Assembly: GCF_024168045.1 (NCBI RefSeq)
Contig: NZ_CP100126.1
Span: 1,195,501 to 1,259,500, forward strand
Length of the DNA stretch: 64,000 nucleotides
Direction: 5' to 3'
Source: Dorea longicatena
Lineage (GTDB): Bacteria; Bacillota; Clostridia; Lachnospirales; Lachnospiraceae
A model generated the notes under the pieces. The model saw only the letters and a program-made list of their open reading frames with translations. It searched no databases and was not told the origin of the DNA. Positions 16,408 through 25,989 of the stretch are shown here, in pieces. Numbering within the stretch: position 1 is the stretch's first letter; every line of letters starts with the position of its first letter. The position numbers and the translations under genes are program-made.

Positions 16408-17523
16408 ATGAATGCAGAATTGAATAAGATAAAGTCCGGATCCAGCGCAGTGATACTTTGCGGAGGAAAAAGCACCCGGATGGGTCAGGATAAAGCAGGA
16501 CTTCTGATTGGAAAGAAGACATTTTTACAACAGATTGAGGAAAATCTAAAAGACGCAGATGAGATATTGCTCTCGGTAAAAGACCGGCGGGATTATCCTG
16601 AGATAGGAGCAAGGCATATCGAAGACCGGAAAGCGGATAAGGGTCCGCTTATGGGACTCTGTTCTGCGTTGGAAGAATGCAGTTACGACAAGGTCTGGGT
16701 AATGTCCTGTGATATGCCGTTGGTCAACTGGGATACGGCACAGGAACTGGAACATTATCTGACAGATGGAATCGATGCAGTAATCCCGGTAGACAGAACC
16801 GGAAAGAAATACGTTCTCTGTGCATGGTATCGGAAATCTATACTGGAGATTCTGAAAGAACAGCTGGAATCCGGAGATTTGAAAGTAAAGCACCTGCTGG
16901 AGCGTCTGAGAGTGTGTTATGTAGCTGTAGAAGGATTGACGGATGGAAGCCGTAAATTCCAAAATATCAATACCAGGGAGGAATATCAGACGTTTACAGA
17001 ACGATCAGCAGTCAGACCGGATAAAGAACTGCACACAGATATTCCGATTGTATCTTTTGTTGCATATTCCGGCACCGGTAAGACGACATTTTTGGAGAGA
17101 TTAATCCCAAAGCTGAAAGCACGGGGACTTAAGATCGCAATTGTAAAACATGACGGACACCGCTTTGAAATTGACCACGAAGGAAAAGACAGTGACCGTT
17201 TCACAAAAGCCGGGGCAGATGTAACAGGACTGATCTCATCGGAAAAAGCGGTATTGATGGAAAACAGGCAGACAGATCCGGAAGAATTTCTGAAAAAGAT
17301 AGACGGAGTAGATCTGATCCTGACGGAAGGATTTAAACAAGGACCATGGCCGAAGATTATGCTGCACCGGAAGGGGACCGGAAAACCCATGCTGCTATTG
17401 CCGGAAGAATGTCTGGCGGTGATCAGTGATGTGGAGATTCTGGATTGCAAAAATGTGTTCCCACTGGAAGAGATTGAGAAAACGGCAGATTTTTTATTTC
17501 GCTATATACAGAATATATCATGA
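16408..17523 (+). CDS. mobAB: MobA-MobB fusion (molybdenum cofactor guanylyltransferase and adaptor)
   Basis: A 371-residue fusion. Residues 1-190 are MobA, which joins GMP to Mo-molybdopterin. It has the nucleotide motif LCGGKSTRMGQDKA and the acidic metal motif CDMPL. Residues about 205-371 are MobB, a P-loop GTP-binding protein (YSGTGKTTFLE), with the conserved KHDGHRFEID and LTEGFK segments. The open frame extends upstream to 16228 but that stretch is the terminator and leader, so the ATG at 16408 is chosen. First gene of the riboswitch-controlled operon. Guanylylated cofactor is used by DMSO-reductase-family enzymes, such as the one at 59.6 kb. Confidence 0.92.
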   Translation: MNAELNKIKSGSSAVILCGGKSTRMGQDKAGLLIGKKTFLQQIEENLKDADEILLSVKDRRDYPEIGARHIEDRKADKGPLMGLCSALEECSYDKVWVMSCDMPLVNWDTAQELEHYLTDGIDAVIPVDRTGKKYVLCAWYRKSILEILKEQLESGDLKVKHLLERLRVCYVAVEGLTDGSRKFQNINTREEYQTFTERSAVRPDKELHTDIPIVSFVAYSGTGKTTFLERLIPKLKARGLKIAIVKHDGHRFEIDHEGKDSDRFTKAGADVTGLISSEKAVLMENRQTDPEEFLKKIDGVDLILTEGFKQGPWPKIMLHRKGTGKPMLLLPEECLAVISDVEILDCKNVFPLEEIEKTADFLFRYIQNIS

Positions 17524-17556
17524 TGATAATGTAAACAAAAAAATGAGGAGGAAAAT

Positions 17557-18582
17557 ATGAGACTGATCAGAACAGAAGATGCAGCAGGACATGTATTATG
17601 TCACGACATGACACAGATCATTCCGGGAGTAACGAAAGATGCAAGATTCCGAAAGGGACATGTTGTCACAGAAGAAGATATTCCGGTATTGCTTTCGATT
17701 GGGAAAGAACATCTGTATGTCTGGGAGAAGACAGATGGAATGCTTCATGAAGATGAAGGTGCGGAACGCCTGCGTAAGATCGCACAGAATGAAAATATGC
17801 ATCCGTCAGAAGTAAAAGAAGGAAAGATTGAATTGATTGCGGATATTGACGGTTTATTTCAAGTGGATGTCGGGCGTTTATATGATGTGAATAGTGTCGA
17901 TGAGATCATGATTGCGACCAGACATACGAATGTGGCAGTGAGAAAAGGAGACAAGCTTGCGGGAATGCGTGTGATTCCGCTGGTCATAGATGAAAAGAAA
18001 CTGGAAGAAGCAGAAAAAGCAGCGGGGAAAGAACCATTATTGAAGGTGACACCGTGGAAATTAAAGACTGCAGGTGTGATCACGACAGGAAGTGAAGTCT
18101 ATAAAGGCCTGATCAAGGATAAGTTTACGCCGGTAGTAGAAAAGAAACTGGAAGTATTCGGGATACAGATGATAAAACATGTGCTGTGCAGTGATGACAT
18201 GGAGATGATTACACAGGCGATTGCAGATATGAAGAAATCAGGAGTGGATCTGATCATCTGTACAGGAGGAATGAGTGTTGATCCGGATGATAAGACGCCG
18301 GGGGCGATCAAAGCTTCCGGAGCAGGGATTGTAACCTATGGAGCACCGATACTTCCTGGGGCAATGTTGTGTCTTGGATATTTTGAGGACGGGACACCGA
18401 TTGTCGGACTTCCGGGGTGTGTGATGTATGCAAAGGCGACGGTATTTGACCTGATTCTTCCGAGAATAGCGGCAGGAGTCCGGATTGACCGGAAAGCGAT
18501 TATCCGGATGGGACATGGAGGACTCTGCCTGGGATGCCGGGAATGCCATTATCCGGTCTGCCCATTTGGAAAGGAGACATAA
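17557..18582 (+). CDS. Molybdopterin-binding MoeA/MogA-fold protein with C-terminal Cys tail
   Basis: A 341-residue protein with a MoCF-biosynthesis (MogA/MoeA-like) domain in its second half: AGVITTGSEVYKGLIKDKF, then the molybdopterin-binding CTGGMSVDPDDKTPGAIK and GLPGCVMY segments. The first ~165 residues resemble the beta-rich N-terminus of this Clostridia family. The last 20 residues hold four cysteines (CLGCRECHYPVC), which could bind a metal or Fe-S cluster. It precedes moeA by one base and is in the Moco operon. The exact step it serves is not established. It may be a specialised insertase or carrier for the molybdenum hydroxylases. Confidence 0.82.
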   Translation: MRLIRTEDAAGHVLCHDMTQIIPGVTKDARFRKGHVVTEEDIPVLLSIGKEHLYVWEKTDGMLHEDEGAERLRKIAQNENMHPSEVKEGKIELIADIDGLFQVDVGRLYDVNSVDEIMIATRHTNVAVRKGDKLAGMRVIPLVIDEKKLEEAEKAAGKEPLLKVTPWKLKTAGVITTGSEVYKGLIKDKFTPVVEKKLEVFGIQMIKHVLCSDDMEMITQAIADMKKSGVDLIICTGGMSVDPDDKTPGAIKASGAGIVTYGAPILPGAMLCLGYFEDGTPIVGLPGCVMYAKATVFDLILPRIAAGVRIDRKAIIRMGHGGLCLGCRECHYPVCPFGKET

Positions 18583-18583
18583 A

Positions 18584-19786
18584 GTGCGGCCATCCAGAGT
18601 AACACTTGAACAGGCGCAGGAGTTGTTTAAAACCTGTATGCCTGTAAGAAAAAAAGAAGAAAAGCGGTCGGCAGACTGTCTGGGACAGATTCTGGCAAAG
18701 CCGGTATATGCGGCAGTGACACAGCCGCCGTTTCCAAGATCCGCAATGGATGGATTCGCATTGAGAAGCCGAGATATATGCAGGGCGGATATGCAGCATC
18801 CGGTTACATTAGAAGTTACAGGGTGCGTGTGTGCCGGACAGAAGACGGAACTTGTGCTAAAGCCGTATCAGGCAGTACGGATCATGACCGGTGCGATGAT
18901 ACCGGAAGGCGCAGACTGTGTGGTAAAGCAGGAAGATGCAGAATGGGACGAAAGAGCAGTCCGGATATATCATAATGCGAAGCCCGGAGAAAATTACTGC
19001 CCGGCGGGAGAAGATTTTTCGGCAGGAGATTTGCTGGCAGAAGCCGGAACCCTGGTAGATTCTTATCTGCTGGCAGCTGTCACGGCAGCAGGAGTAAGAA
19101 ACCTTACGGTGTACAAAAGACTGAAGGCGGCGGTGATCACAACGGGTGATGAACTACAGAATACGGAGACACCACTGCAGCCGGGAAAAATCTACGATGC
19201 GAATGGAATCTGGCTGTGTACAAGGTTAAGAGAGATGGACTGCGAGGTAGTACGGTATCAGACAGCAGGAGATGACCAAAATAAAATTGCAGATGAGATC
19301 AGAGAAGCATGGAAAGAAGCAGATCTGATCCTTACAACCGGAGGTGTGTCGGTAGGAGAGAAAGACCTTCTGCCGGGTGTCATAGAAAATCTAACCGGAA
19401 ACGTGTTATTTCATGGGATACAGGTAAAACCCGGAATGCCGACGATGCTTTCGATGGTGAAGGGAACTCCGGTTCTGTCGCTTTCAGGCAATCCATTTGC
19501 TGTGGAAGCGTTATTTGAAGTATTAGCCGGCGGCTATCTGACAGATATGGAAGCCAGCAGGTATTTGCAGAAGAATCAGATGAAAATATTGAAACAGACA
19601 TTTGTAAAGTCAGGTAAAATGAAACGGATTGTAAAAGGAAGATGCGATGAAAGCGGTGTATATCTACCACAGATCCAGAAAAACGGTCAGCTTAAGAACG
19701 GAATCGGAAGTAACTGCCTGGTGATTTTTCCGGAAGGTGAACGGACGTATACAGAAGGAGAAGCCGTCCGGGTAATCAGGATATAA
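18584..19786 (+). CDS. moeA: Molybdopterin molybdenumtransferase
   Basis: A 400-residue MoeA, which inserts molybdate into adenylylated molybdopterin. Domain order is typical: the linker region with PRSAMDGFALRS, then IMTGAMIPEGADCVV, the MoCF domain with ITTGDEL and TTGGVSVGEKD, and the C-terminal beta domain. The GTG at 18584 lies 7 bases after AAGGAG (18571-18576), immediately downstream of the previous stop. The longer frame from 18485 overlaps the upstream gene's Cys tail and has no ribosome binding site. Part of the Moco operon. Confidence 0.93.
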   Translation: MRPSRVTLEQAQELFKTCMPVRKKEEKRSADCLGQILAKPVYAAVTQPPFPRSAMDGFALRSRDICRADMQHPVTLEVTGCVCAGQKTELVLKPYQAVRIMTGAMIPEGADCVVKQEDAEWDERAVRIYHNAKPGENYCPAGEDFSAGDLLAEAGTLVDSYLLAAVTAAGVRNLTVYKRLKAAVITTGDELQNTETPLQPGKIYDANGIWLCTRLREMDCEVVRYQTAGDDQNKIADEIREAWKEADLILTTGGVSVGEKDLLPGVIENLTGNVLFHGIQVKPGMPTMLSMVKGTPVLSLSGNPFAVEALFEVLAGGYLTDMEASRYLQKNQMKILKQTFVKSGKMKRIVKGRCDESGVYLPQIQKNGQLKNGIGSNCLVIFPEGERTYTEGEAVRVIRI

Positions 19787-19815
19787 GCAGAATCACATAG
19801 TAAAAAGGAGTAATC

Positions 19816-20307
19816 ATGGGAGAATTTACGCATTTTAATGAACAGGGACATGCAGTGATGGTTGATGTCAGTGAAAAATCAGACACAGTGCGTGAAGCAA
19901 CGGCAATGGGAAGAATCTCAATGTCGCAGGAGTGTTTCGAAAAAGTGAAAACAGGCGGAATGAAAAAAGGAGACGTTCTTGGAACGGCCAGAATTGCAGG
20001 AATCATGGGAGCTAAGAGAACATCGGAGTTGATTCCGCTGTGCCACATCCTGAATCTGAGCAAGGTTATGATAGAATTTGAATATATAGAGGCAGCCTGT
20101 GAAATTGAAGCACGCTGTACAGCGAAGACAGTCGGAAAGACCGGTGTAGAGATGGAAGCGCTCACCGGTGTACAGGTAGCACTGCTTACTATCTACGATA
20201 TGTGTAAAGCAGTGGATAAAGGTATGTGCATGAAGGATATCCGGCTGTTGGAGAAAACAGGTGGAAAAAGTGGAGTGTGGAAGGCCGGACAGGAGAAGAA
20301 CGTATGA
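19816..20307 (+). CDS. moaC: Cyclic pyranopterin monophosphate synthase
   Basis: A 163-residue MoaC, which with MoaA converts GTP to cyclic pyranopterin monophosphate, the first step of Moco synthesis. Conserved segments are visible: [15 protein letters not shown], the [20 protein letters not shown] substrate region and [22 protein letters not shown] with the catalytic lysine area. AAAAGGAG precedes the ATG. Its stop overlaps the moaA start by four bases (ATGA), showing translational coupling. Confidence 0.95.
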   Translation: MGEFTHFNEQGHAVMVDVSEKSDTVREATAMGRISMSQECFEKVKTGGMKKGDVLGTARIAGIMGAKRTSELIPLCHILNLSKVMIEFEYIEAACEIEARCTAKTVGKTGVEMEALTGVQVALLTIYDMCKAVDKGMCMKDIRLLEKTGGKSGVWKAGQEKNV

Positions 20308-21269
20308 TCGATGCTGCCGGAAGAACAATTGATTATATGAGGATCTCCATTACGGACCGGTGTAATTTGAGATGCAGGTACTGTATGCCGGATGGAATTA
20401 CGCAGGTGGCTATGTCTGAGATTCTCACATACGAAGAAATTAAAAAAATATGCACGCTTGCGGAAGAGCTTGGAATCCGGAAGATCAAGATTACAGGAGG
20501 AGAGCCGCTGGTAAGAAAAGGTTGTGTGGATCTGATCGGAATGATAAAAGAGATTCCTGGTATCATACAGGTGACGATGACGACAAACGGTGTCCTATTG
20601 AAAGAAAACCTGAAAGCATTAAAGGATGCCGGACTGGATGGGATAAATATCAGCCTGGATACACTGGATCATGAAAAGTACTACAAGATCACCGGAACAG
20701 ATGCCTGTGATACTGTGCTGGAAGCAGTGGAGGCTTCGGCAGAAAGTGGAATACGGACCAAAGTAAACAGTGTGTTGCAGGATGCCGGTGACAGACAGGA
20801 ATGGAGAGCACTGGTAAGACTGGCAGAAAAACTGCCGGTAGATGTCAGGTTTATAGAATTGATGCCGATTGGCTGCGGAAAGAGGAATACAGGTGTATCG
20901 AATCTGGAATTACTGGATGAAATAAAGAAAGAGTATCCGGATATCCGGATAGATCCGGAAATACATGGAAACGGACCTGCGGTATATTACCGGATCCCGG
21001 GATTTGCAGGAAGCATCGGATTCATCAGTGCGATGCACGGTAAATTCTGCAACACCTGTAACCGCATCCGGCTGACTTCAACCGGAGACCTGAAGCCGTG
21101 TCTGTGCTACGGGGATATATATCCGCTTAAAGAATTACTGAAAAGCGGAACAGATGATGAGATAAGAGAACAGATAAAGCATGCCATAGAGAATAAGCCG
21201 GCGGCACATTGTTTTGAAAAGCCGGGGGAGATTACAGAAGCACATCAGATGGCACAGATTGGAGGATAA
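20304..21269 (+). CDS. moaA: GTP 3',8-cyclase (radical SAM)
   Basis: A 321-residue radical SAM enzyme with the N-terminal cluster motif CNLRCRYC (about residues 21-28) and the C-terminal second cluster CNTCNR...CL that binds GTP. Its product is processed by MoaC. The ATG at 20304 overlaps the moaC stop. The upstream frame back to 20226 lies inside moaC and is not used. The family's C-terminal double-glycine (GG) is present at the end (QIGG), as in functional MoaA proteins. Confidence 0.95.
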   Translation: MIDAAGRTIDYMRISITDRCNLRCRYCMPDGITQVAMSEILTYEEIKKICTLAEELGIRKIKITGGEPLVRKGCVDLIGMIKEIPGIIQVTMTTNGVLLKENLKALKDAGLDGINISLDTLDHEKYYKITGTDACDTVLEAVEASAESGIRTKVNSVLQDAGDRQEWRALVRLAEKLPVDVRFIELMPIGCGKRNTGVSNLELLDEIKKEYPDIRIDPEIHGNGPAVYYRIPGFAGSIGFISAMHGKFCNTCNRIRLTSTGDLKPCLCYGDIYPLKELLKSGTDDEIREQIKHAIENKPAAHCFEKPGEITEAHQMAQIGG

Positions 21270-21276
21270 AAACAGG

Positions 21277-22245
21277 ATGGATCAGAAGAAAGGCGTAGTC
21301 AGAGGAATCTGTATCAGCAAAAAACGAGGAACTGCCAAGTATCCGGTAGAGTTAGCCAGGATCGTACCGGACTGGGGAATCGAAGAAGATGCACACGGCG
21401 GGAAATGGCACAGACAGATCAGCCTCCTTGCACTGGAGAAGATTGAAGCGTTCCGGGAACAGGGAGCAGATGTGGATTTCGGGGCATTTGGAGAGAATCT
21501 GATCATAGAGGGATTCGACTTGAGAAATGTTCCGGTAGATTCCGAGATACGGATCGGGGATACTGTCAGACTGAAAGTTACACAGATTGGAAAAGAATGT
21601 CACAGCCATTGTGCAATCTATCGGCGGATGGGAGACTGTATCATGCCGAGAGAAGGAATTTTTGCAGAAGTGCTGGAAGGTGGAAACATCTGTGTGGGTG
21701 ACAGTGTAGAAGTCAGAATGCCGCAGGCAAACCGGCCATACAGCACTGCGGTGATCACACTGAGTGATAAAGCATTTGCCGGGGAGAGGGAAGACTTAAG
21801 CGGGCCGGCGGTTGAAAAGATGCTAAGAGAAAGTGAAGAAAAAGAACATATCAGATTTGATATAAAAGAGACACTTCTTCTGCCAGACGGCGAAGAAGGA
21901 CTGAAAAAGCAGCTGATTCGTCTGGCAGATCAAAGGCAGCTTGATCTGATCCTGACAACAGGTGGAACGGGATTCGCACCAAGGGATGTAACGCCGGAAG
22001 CTACTTGTGCAGTCTGTGACCGCATGGCAAATGGAATTGCAGATGCGATCCGGAATTATTCCATGACGGTTACAGACCGTGCGATGTTTAGCCGGGCAGT
22101 ATCGGGAATTCGGAAGAAGACACTGATTATCAATCTTCCGGGAAGCCCGAAAGCAGTGACGGAAGCATTGGAGTATATTCTTCCGAGACTTCCTCACGGA
22201 CTGGATGTTCTGCGGGGAAATGTACAGGAATGTGGCAGAAAATAA
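21277..22245 (+). CDS. MOSC domain - MogA/MoaB fusion
   Basis: A 322-residue fusion. Residues 1-150 form a MOSC domain, which in related proteins binds Moco and delivers sulfur. Its candidate cysteine is in GKECHSHCAIYR. Residues about 155-322 form a MogA/MoaB molybdopterin adenylyltransferase domain with VITLSDKAFAGEREDLSG and LTTGGTGFAPRDVTPEA. ATG at 21277 follows GGAGGAT near the moaA stop. Fusing MOSC with MogA occurs in Clostridia. It may couple cofactor adenylylation with the sulfuration needed by xanthine-dehydrogenase-type enzymes; that coupling is inference. Confidence 0.88.
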   Translation: MDQKKGVVRGICISKKRGTAKYPVELARIVPDWGIEEDAHGGKWHRQISLLALEKIEAFREQGADVDFGAFGENLIIEGFDLRNVPVDSEIRIGDTVRLKVTQIGKECHSHCAIYRRMGDCIMPREGIFAEVLEGGNICVGDSVEVRMPQANRPYSTAVITLSDKAFAGEREDLSGPAVEKMLRESEEKEHIRFDIKETLLLPDGEEGLKKQLIRLADQRQLDLILTTGGTGFAPRDVTPEATCAVCDRMANGIADAIRNYSMTVTDRAMFSRAVSGIRKKTLIINLPGSPKAVTEALEYILPRLPHGLDVLRGNVQECGRK

Positions 22246-22308
22246 TCCTGGTGCAGATATAGCAACTGGTAAACTTATAAAAACACAAGAACAGAGAGAG
22301 AAAGTATT

Positions 22309-23187
22309 ATGAGAAACCAGATAGTAAAGAGAATCGCAGCTGTCCTTCTGGCGGGAGTGATGATAGTCTCACTGGCAGCATGCGGAGGAAACAAAAAGAC
22401 AGAAGAAAAGGCAGCAGATGACAGCAAAAAAGAGACGGAGATCCAGGTATTCATCGCAGCAAGTCTGAATACAGTTATGACAGAACTTGCTAAAGAGTAT
22501 AACGAAGATCATCCGGAAGTGAAGATCACATTCAACGCAGACAGTTCGGGAACGCTTCTGACACAGATTGAAGAAGGATATGAGTGCGACTTGTTCTTCT
22601 CGGCAGCACAGAAGCAGATGGATCAGCTCGAAGCAGACGGACTGGTAGTAGACGGAACAAGAGCAAACGTCCTGAACAACCAGGTAGTAGTTATATCTCT
22701 AAAGGACAGCGGAACAAAGGTGACAGGGCTTGAGAATTTGAAAGATGCCAAAAGTATTGCACTTGCAGGAGGAAGCGTTCCGGTCGGAAAGTATACAAGA
22801 CAGGCACTTGTAAATCTCGGAACATTAAAAACAGACGGGGAAGTAGATGCCATTACAACAGCACAGGTATCACAGGCACTCGGTGGAGTTGAGATCAGTG
22901 AGGAAGACAATGTAAGCAAAGTACTTACAGCAGTAGCAGAAGGATCCTGCGAAGTGGGAACAACATACTATTCAGATACTTACGGATATGAAGACAAACT
23001 CGATATCCTTCAGACAGTAAGCTATGATCTGACAGGTGATGTTATCTATCCGATCTGCCAGGTACAGAATGATGAGGCAGATAAGACACAGACTGCAGCA
23101 GCAAAAAACTTCTACAAATTCGTATTATCTGATAAGGCCAAGAAAGTTTTTGATGCATACTACTTTGATACAGATGTAGAAAGATAA
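22309..23187 (+). CDS. modA: Molybdate ABC transporter substrate-binding lipoprotein
   Basis: A 292-residue periplasmic-type binding protein with a lipoprotein signal (hydrophobic residues 9-24, lipobox SLAAC, lipidated Cys near 25). The mature domain has the ModA signatures IQVFIAASLNTVMTELA, FNADSSGTLLTQIEEG and the later AEGSCEVGTTYYSD segment. It captures molybdate or tungstate for ModB and ModC. It closes the Moco operon together with modBC, and a stable hairpin separates it from modB. Confidence 0.93.
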   Translation: MRNQIVKRIAAVLLAGVMIVSLAACGGNKKTEEKAADDSKKETEIQVFIAASLNTVMTELAKEYNEDHPEVKITFNADSSGTLLTQIEEGYECDLFFSAAQKQMDQLEADGLVVDGTRANVLNNQVVVISLKDSGTKVTGLENLKDAKSIALAGGSVPVGKYTRQALVNLGTLKTDGEVDAITTAQVSQALGGVEISEEDNVSKVLTAVAEGSCEVGTTYYSDTYGYEDKLDILQTVSYDLTGDVIYPICQVQNDEADKTQTAAAKNFYKFVLSDKAKKVFDAYYFDTDVER

Positions 23188-23209
23188 GAAAATCTATAGG
23201 AGTACAAAC

Positions 23210-23249
23210 ACAGAAAATATGCAGACGGTTACGGCTGCATGTTTTCTGT
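23210..23249 (+). terminator. Intercistronic hairpin between modA and modB
   Basis: ACAGAAAATATGCAG pairs with CTGCATGTTTTCTGT (15 positions, one mismatch). Only a short T-tract follows, so it may act as a partial terminator or as an RNA-stability element that gives more ModA than ModBC. Confidence 0.65.
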
Positions 23250-23316
23250 TTATCAAAGTATATTACAGATAAAGTATGTAATAGATGTAATAGATGAAAT
23301 ACGAGGAGGAAAATAC

Positions 23317-24021
23317 ATGGATGCAGTGATAGAGATATTAAAGGGACTGGACTACAGTCCGTTGTATGTATCATTGAAGACAGGAATCGTTGCAACGATA
23401 TTCTCATTTTTCCTTGGTCTGTTTGCTGCGAGAAAAGTGATCAAGGCAGGTCCGAAAGTGAAAGCAATTGCAGATGGAATCCTGACACTGCCGATGGTAC
23501 TGCCGCCAACGGCAGCAGGATTCTTCCTGCTTCTTCTGTTCAGCAGAAGACGTCCGTTTGGAATTCTGCTGTATGAGGAGTTTGGTATCAAGGTTGTACA
23601 GGCTTGGGCAGGCTGTATCATCGCAGCAACGGTGATCGCATTTCCGCTGATGTATAGAAATGCAAGAGCGGCATTCGAACAGATCGATGTAAATCTGATC
23701 CATGCGGCAAGGACACTTGGTATGCCGGAATATAAGATATTCTGGAAGGTTGCGGTTCCTTCGGCAGGACCGGGCCTTGTGGCAGGAACGATCCTGACAT
23801 TCGCAAGAGCACTGGGAGAATACGGTGCAACGTCCATGCTTGCAGGCAATATTCCGGGAAAGACGGGAACCATTTCCCAGAGGATTGCAATGGTTATCCA
23901 GGATGGTGATTACATGACAGCCGGAATCTGGGTTGTGATCATTATGCTGGTTGCATTTGTGCTGATATTCCTCATGAATCTGGTGACAGGCCGGAATATG
24001 AAGAATATCCGGAGATGGTAG
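23317..24021 (+). CDS. modB: Molybdate ABC transporter permease
   Basis: A 234-residue inner-membrane permease with about five to six hydrophobic segments. The ABC-coupling EAA motif is HAARTLGMPEYKIFWKVAVP, followed by GEYGATSMLAGNIPGKTGT, which is typical of ModB. The ATG at 23317 follows GAGGAGG; the longer upstream frame runs back through the modA-modB hairpin and is not used. It ends 12 bases before modC. Confidence 0.93.
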   Translation: MDAVIEILKGLDYSPLYVSLKTGIVATIFSFFLGLFAARKVIKAGPKVKAIADGILTLPMVLPPTAAGFFLLLLFSRRRPFGILLYEEFGIKVVQAWAGCIIAATVIAFPLMYRNARAAFEQIDVNLIHAARTLGMPEYKIFWKVAVPSAGPGLVAGTILTFARALGEYGATSMLAGNIPGKTGTISQRIAMVIQDGDYMTAGIWVVIIMLVAFVLIFLMNLVTGRNMKNIRRW

Positions 24022-24033
24022 GAGGAAAGACAG

Positions 24034-25083
24034 ATGTCGATGGAAGTAAAGATACATAAGAAGCTTGGAGAATATGAACTGGATGTCTACTGGAAATCCA
24101 AGAAGAAGAGAATCGGAATCCTTGGGGCTTCTGGAAGCGGCAAGAGTCTGACTTTGAAAAGCATTGCGGGAATTGAACATCCGGACAAGGGCTATATCCG
24201 GATCGGAGAGCATATCCTGTATGATTCCGATTCCGGAACGTGTTTAAAACCACAGAAAAGAAATGTCGGTTATATGTTCCAAAACTATGCATTATTCCCT
24301 GCAATGACCGTGGCACAGAATGTAGGAGCCGGACTTTCCGGTGATAAAAAGAAGAAGCAGGAACAGGTAGAGAAGATGATACGGCATTTCCACCTGGAGG
24401 GGTTGGAAAAAAGACTTCCGAGAGAGCTTTCCGGTGGTCAGCAGCAGAGAGTTGCACTGGCGAGGATTATGGCATATGAGCCGTCCGTCATCCTTCTTGA
24501 TGAACCGTTTTCGGCACTGGATGTCTTCCTGAAAGACCGTCTGCAGCAGGAGATGATGGAACTTTTGAGTGATTATGACGGGACGGTGATCCTGGTGTCC
24601 CACAGCAGGGATGAAATCTACCGGTTCAGCGAAGAACTTCTTGTTATCGATGACGGGAAGCAGATCTGTTATGGTGATACAAAGGAGATATTTGACCATC
24701 CAAAGAAGGTAGAAGCTGCAAGACTTACCGGGTGTAAGAATATCGTTCCGGCAGAACGTCTGGATGCACATCATGTCAGGATTCCGGACTGGGGAACCTG
24801 TCTTCATCTGAAACAGATGATAGATGTGGATATCACCCATATCGGGCTCCGCGCCCACGAGTTCATTCCGGTATGGGGAGAAAGAGAAGACAACTGTATT
24901 CCGGTTAAGGTAAAAGGAAAGGCAGAATTTCCATTCGAATGGAAATATTTCTTAAAAGGAGAGACGGAAGAAAGCGACGATATCTGCTGGTATGTACAGA
25001 AAACCCTCTGGGCAGAACTGGAAGAAAAAGGAATTCCGGATTATTTGAAACTGCCGGAAAAAGAGATTCTTTTGCTGAAATAG
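24034..25083 (+). CDS. modC: Molybdate ABC transporter ATP-binding protein
   Basis: A 349-residue ATPase with Walker A (GASGSGKS, near residues 29-36), Q-loop FQNYALFP, ABC signature LSGGQQQR, Walker B (VILLDEPFSALD) and the switch histidine (LVSHSRDE). The C-terminal ~110 residues form a regulatory MOP/TOBE-like region, which in homologues senses molybdate. Start follows AGGAGG. Last gene of the nine-gene run that begins at the Moco riboswitch. Confidence 0.93.
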   Translation: MSMEVKIHKKLGEYELDVYWKSKKKRIGILGASGSGKSLTLKSIAGIEHPDKGYIRIGEHILYDSDSGTCLKPQKRNVGYMFQNYALFPAMTVAQNVGAGLSGDKKKKQEQVEKMIRHFHLEGLEKRLPRELSGGQQQRVALARIMAYEPSVILLDEPFSALDVFLKDRLQQEMMELLSDYDGTVILVSHSRDEIYRFSEELLVIDDGKQICYGDTKEIFDHPKKVEAARLTGCKNIVPAERLDAHHVRIPDWGTCLHLKQMIDVDITHIGLRAHEFIPVWGEREDNCIPVKVKGKAEFPFEWKYFLKGETEESDDICWYVQKTLWAELEEKGIPDYLKLPEKEILLLK

Positions 25084-25137
25084 AAAGCATGTTATAATGA
25101 GCATCAGAGTTTTAAGATGATTCTATGGAGGGAAATA

Positions 25138-25989
25138 ATGTATACAATCGGAACACACATGTCCATCGCAGGAGGACTTGCAAAAACTGCGGAAAACGTA
25201 GTAAAGATGAATGCTGATACCATGCAGATATTCAGCAGGAATCCAAGAGGATCAAGTTATAAAACGTATCTGCCGGAAGAAATAGAAAGATTCCAGAAGA
25301 TACGGAAAGATCATGCATTCGGTCCGGTTCTCGCACATGCACCGTATACGATGAATCTGGCAAGTGCAACAGAAAAAACGTATGAATTTGCCTGTACGGT
25401 GATACGGGAAGATATCAGACGTATGGATGAATTGCAGATAGAAAATCTGGTATTCCACCCGGGCAGTCATACCGGGATTGGAGAAGAAGCAGGAATTGCC
25501 AATATCATCCGTGGACTGGATCAGGCAATTACAGGTTCGGAGAACATTACGGTTTTACTGGAAACGATGAGTGGAAAGGGTACAGAGATCGGTTACCGGT
25601 TTGAACAGCTGAAAGAGATCCGGGACGGTGTGCAGCATCCGGAAAGGATCGGAATCTGTCTGGACACCTGTCATGTGTTTGCGGCGGGATATGATATTGT
25701 TCATAATCTAGATGGAGTGCTGGAAGAATTTGACCGGATACTGGGACTGCCGCTTTTAAGAGCTGTCCATCTAAATGACAGTATGATGCCGTTTGATTCC
25801 AGAAAGGACCGTCATGCAGTGATCGGAGGTGGAGAGATCGGACTGGAAGCTCTTCTGAATGTGATGCGTCATCCAAAGCTAAAAGATCTTCCATTCTATC
25901 TGGAGACACCGCTTGATGATGCCGGACACAAAGATGAAATTGCCAGATTAAAAGAGTATCTGGGGGAAACAAGGAGCGAACATATTTGA
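25138..25989 (+). CDS. nfo: Endonuclease IV (AP endonuclease)
   Basis: A 283-residue TIM-barrel enzyme that nicks DNA at abasic sites, using three metal ions. Metal-ligand motifs are intact: [28 protein letters not shown](T)[13 protein letters not shown] and the HLNDSM and [12 protein letters not shown] segments. ATG at 25138 has GGAGGG upstream; the ATG at 25117 lies too close to the TATAAT (25092-25097) to be used. The stop codon overlaps the start of trmO (TTGA). Confidence 0.94.
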   Translation: MYTIGTHMSIAGGLAKTAENVVKMNADTMQIFSRNPRGSSYKTYLPEEIERFQKIRKDHAFGPVLAHAPYTMNLASATEKTYEFACTVIREDIRRMDELQIENLVFHPGSHTGIGEEAGIANIIRGLDQAITGSENITVLLETMSGKGTEIGYRFEQLKEIRDGVQHPERIGICLDTCHVFAAGYDIVHNLDGVLEEFDRILGLPLLRAVHLNDSMMPFDSRKDRHAVIGGGEIGLEALLNVMRHPKLKDLPFYLETPLDDAGHKDEIARLKEYLGETRSEHI

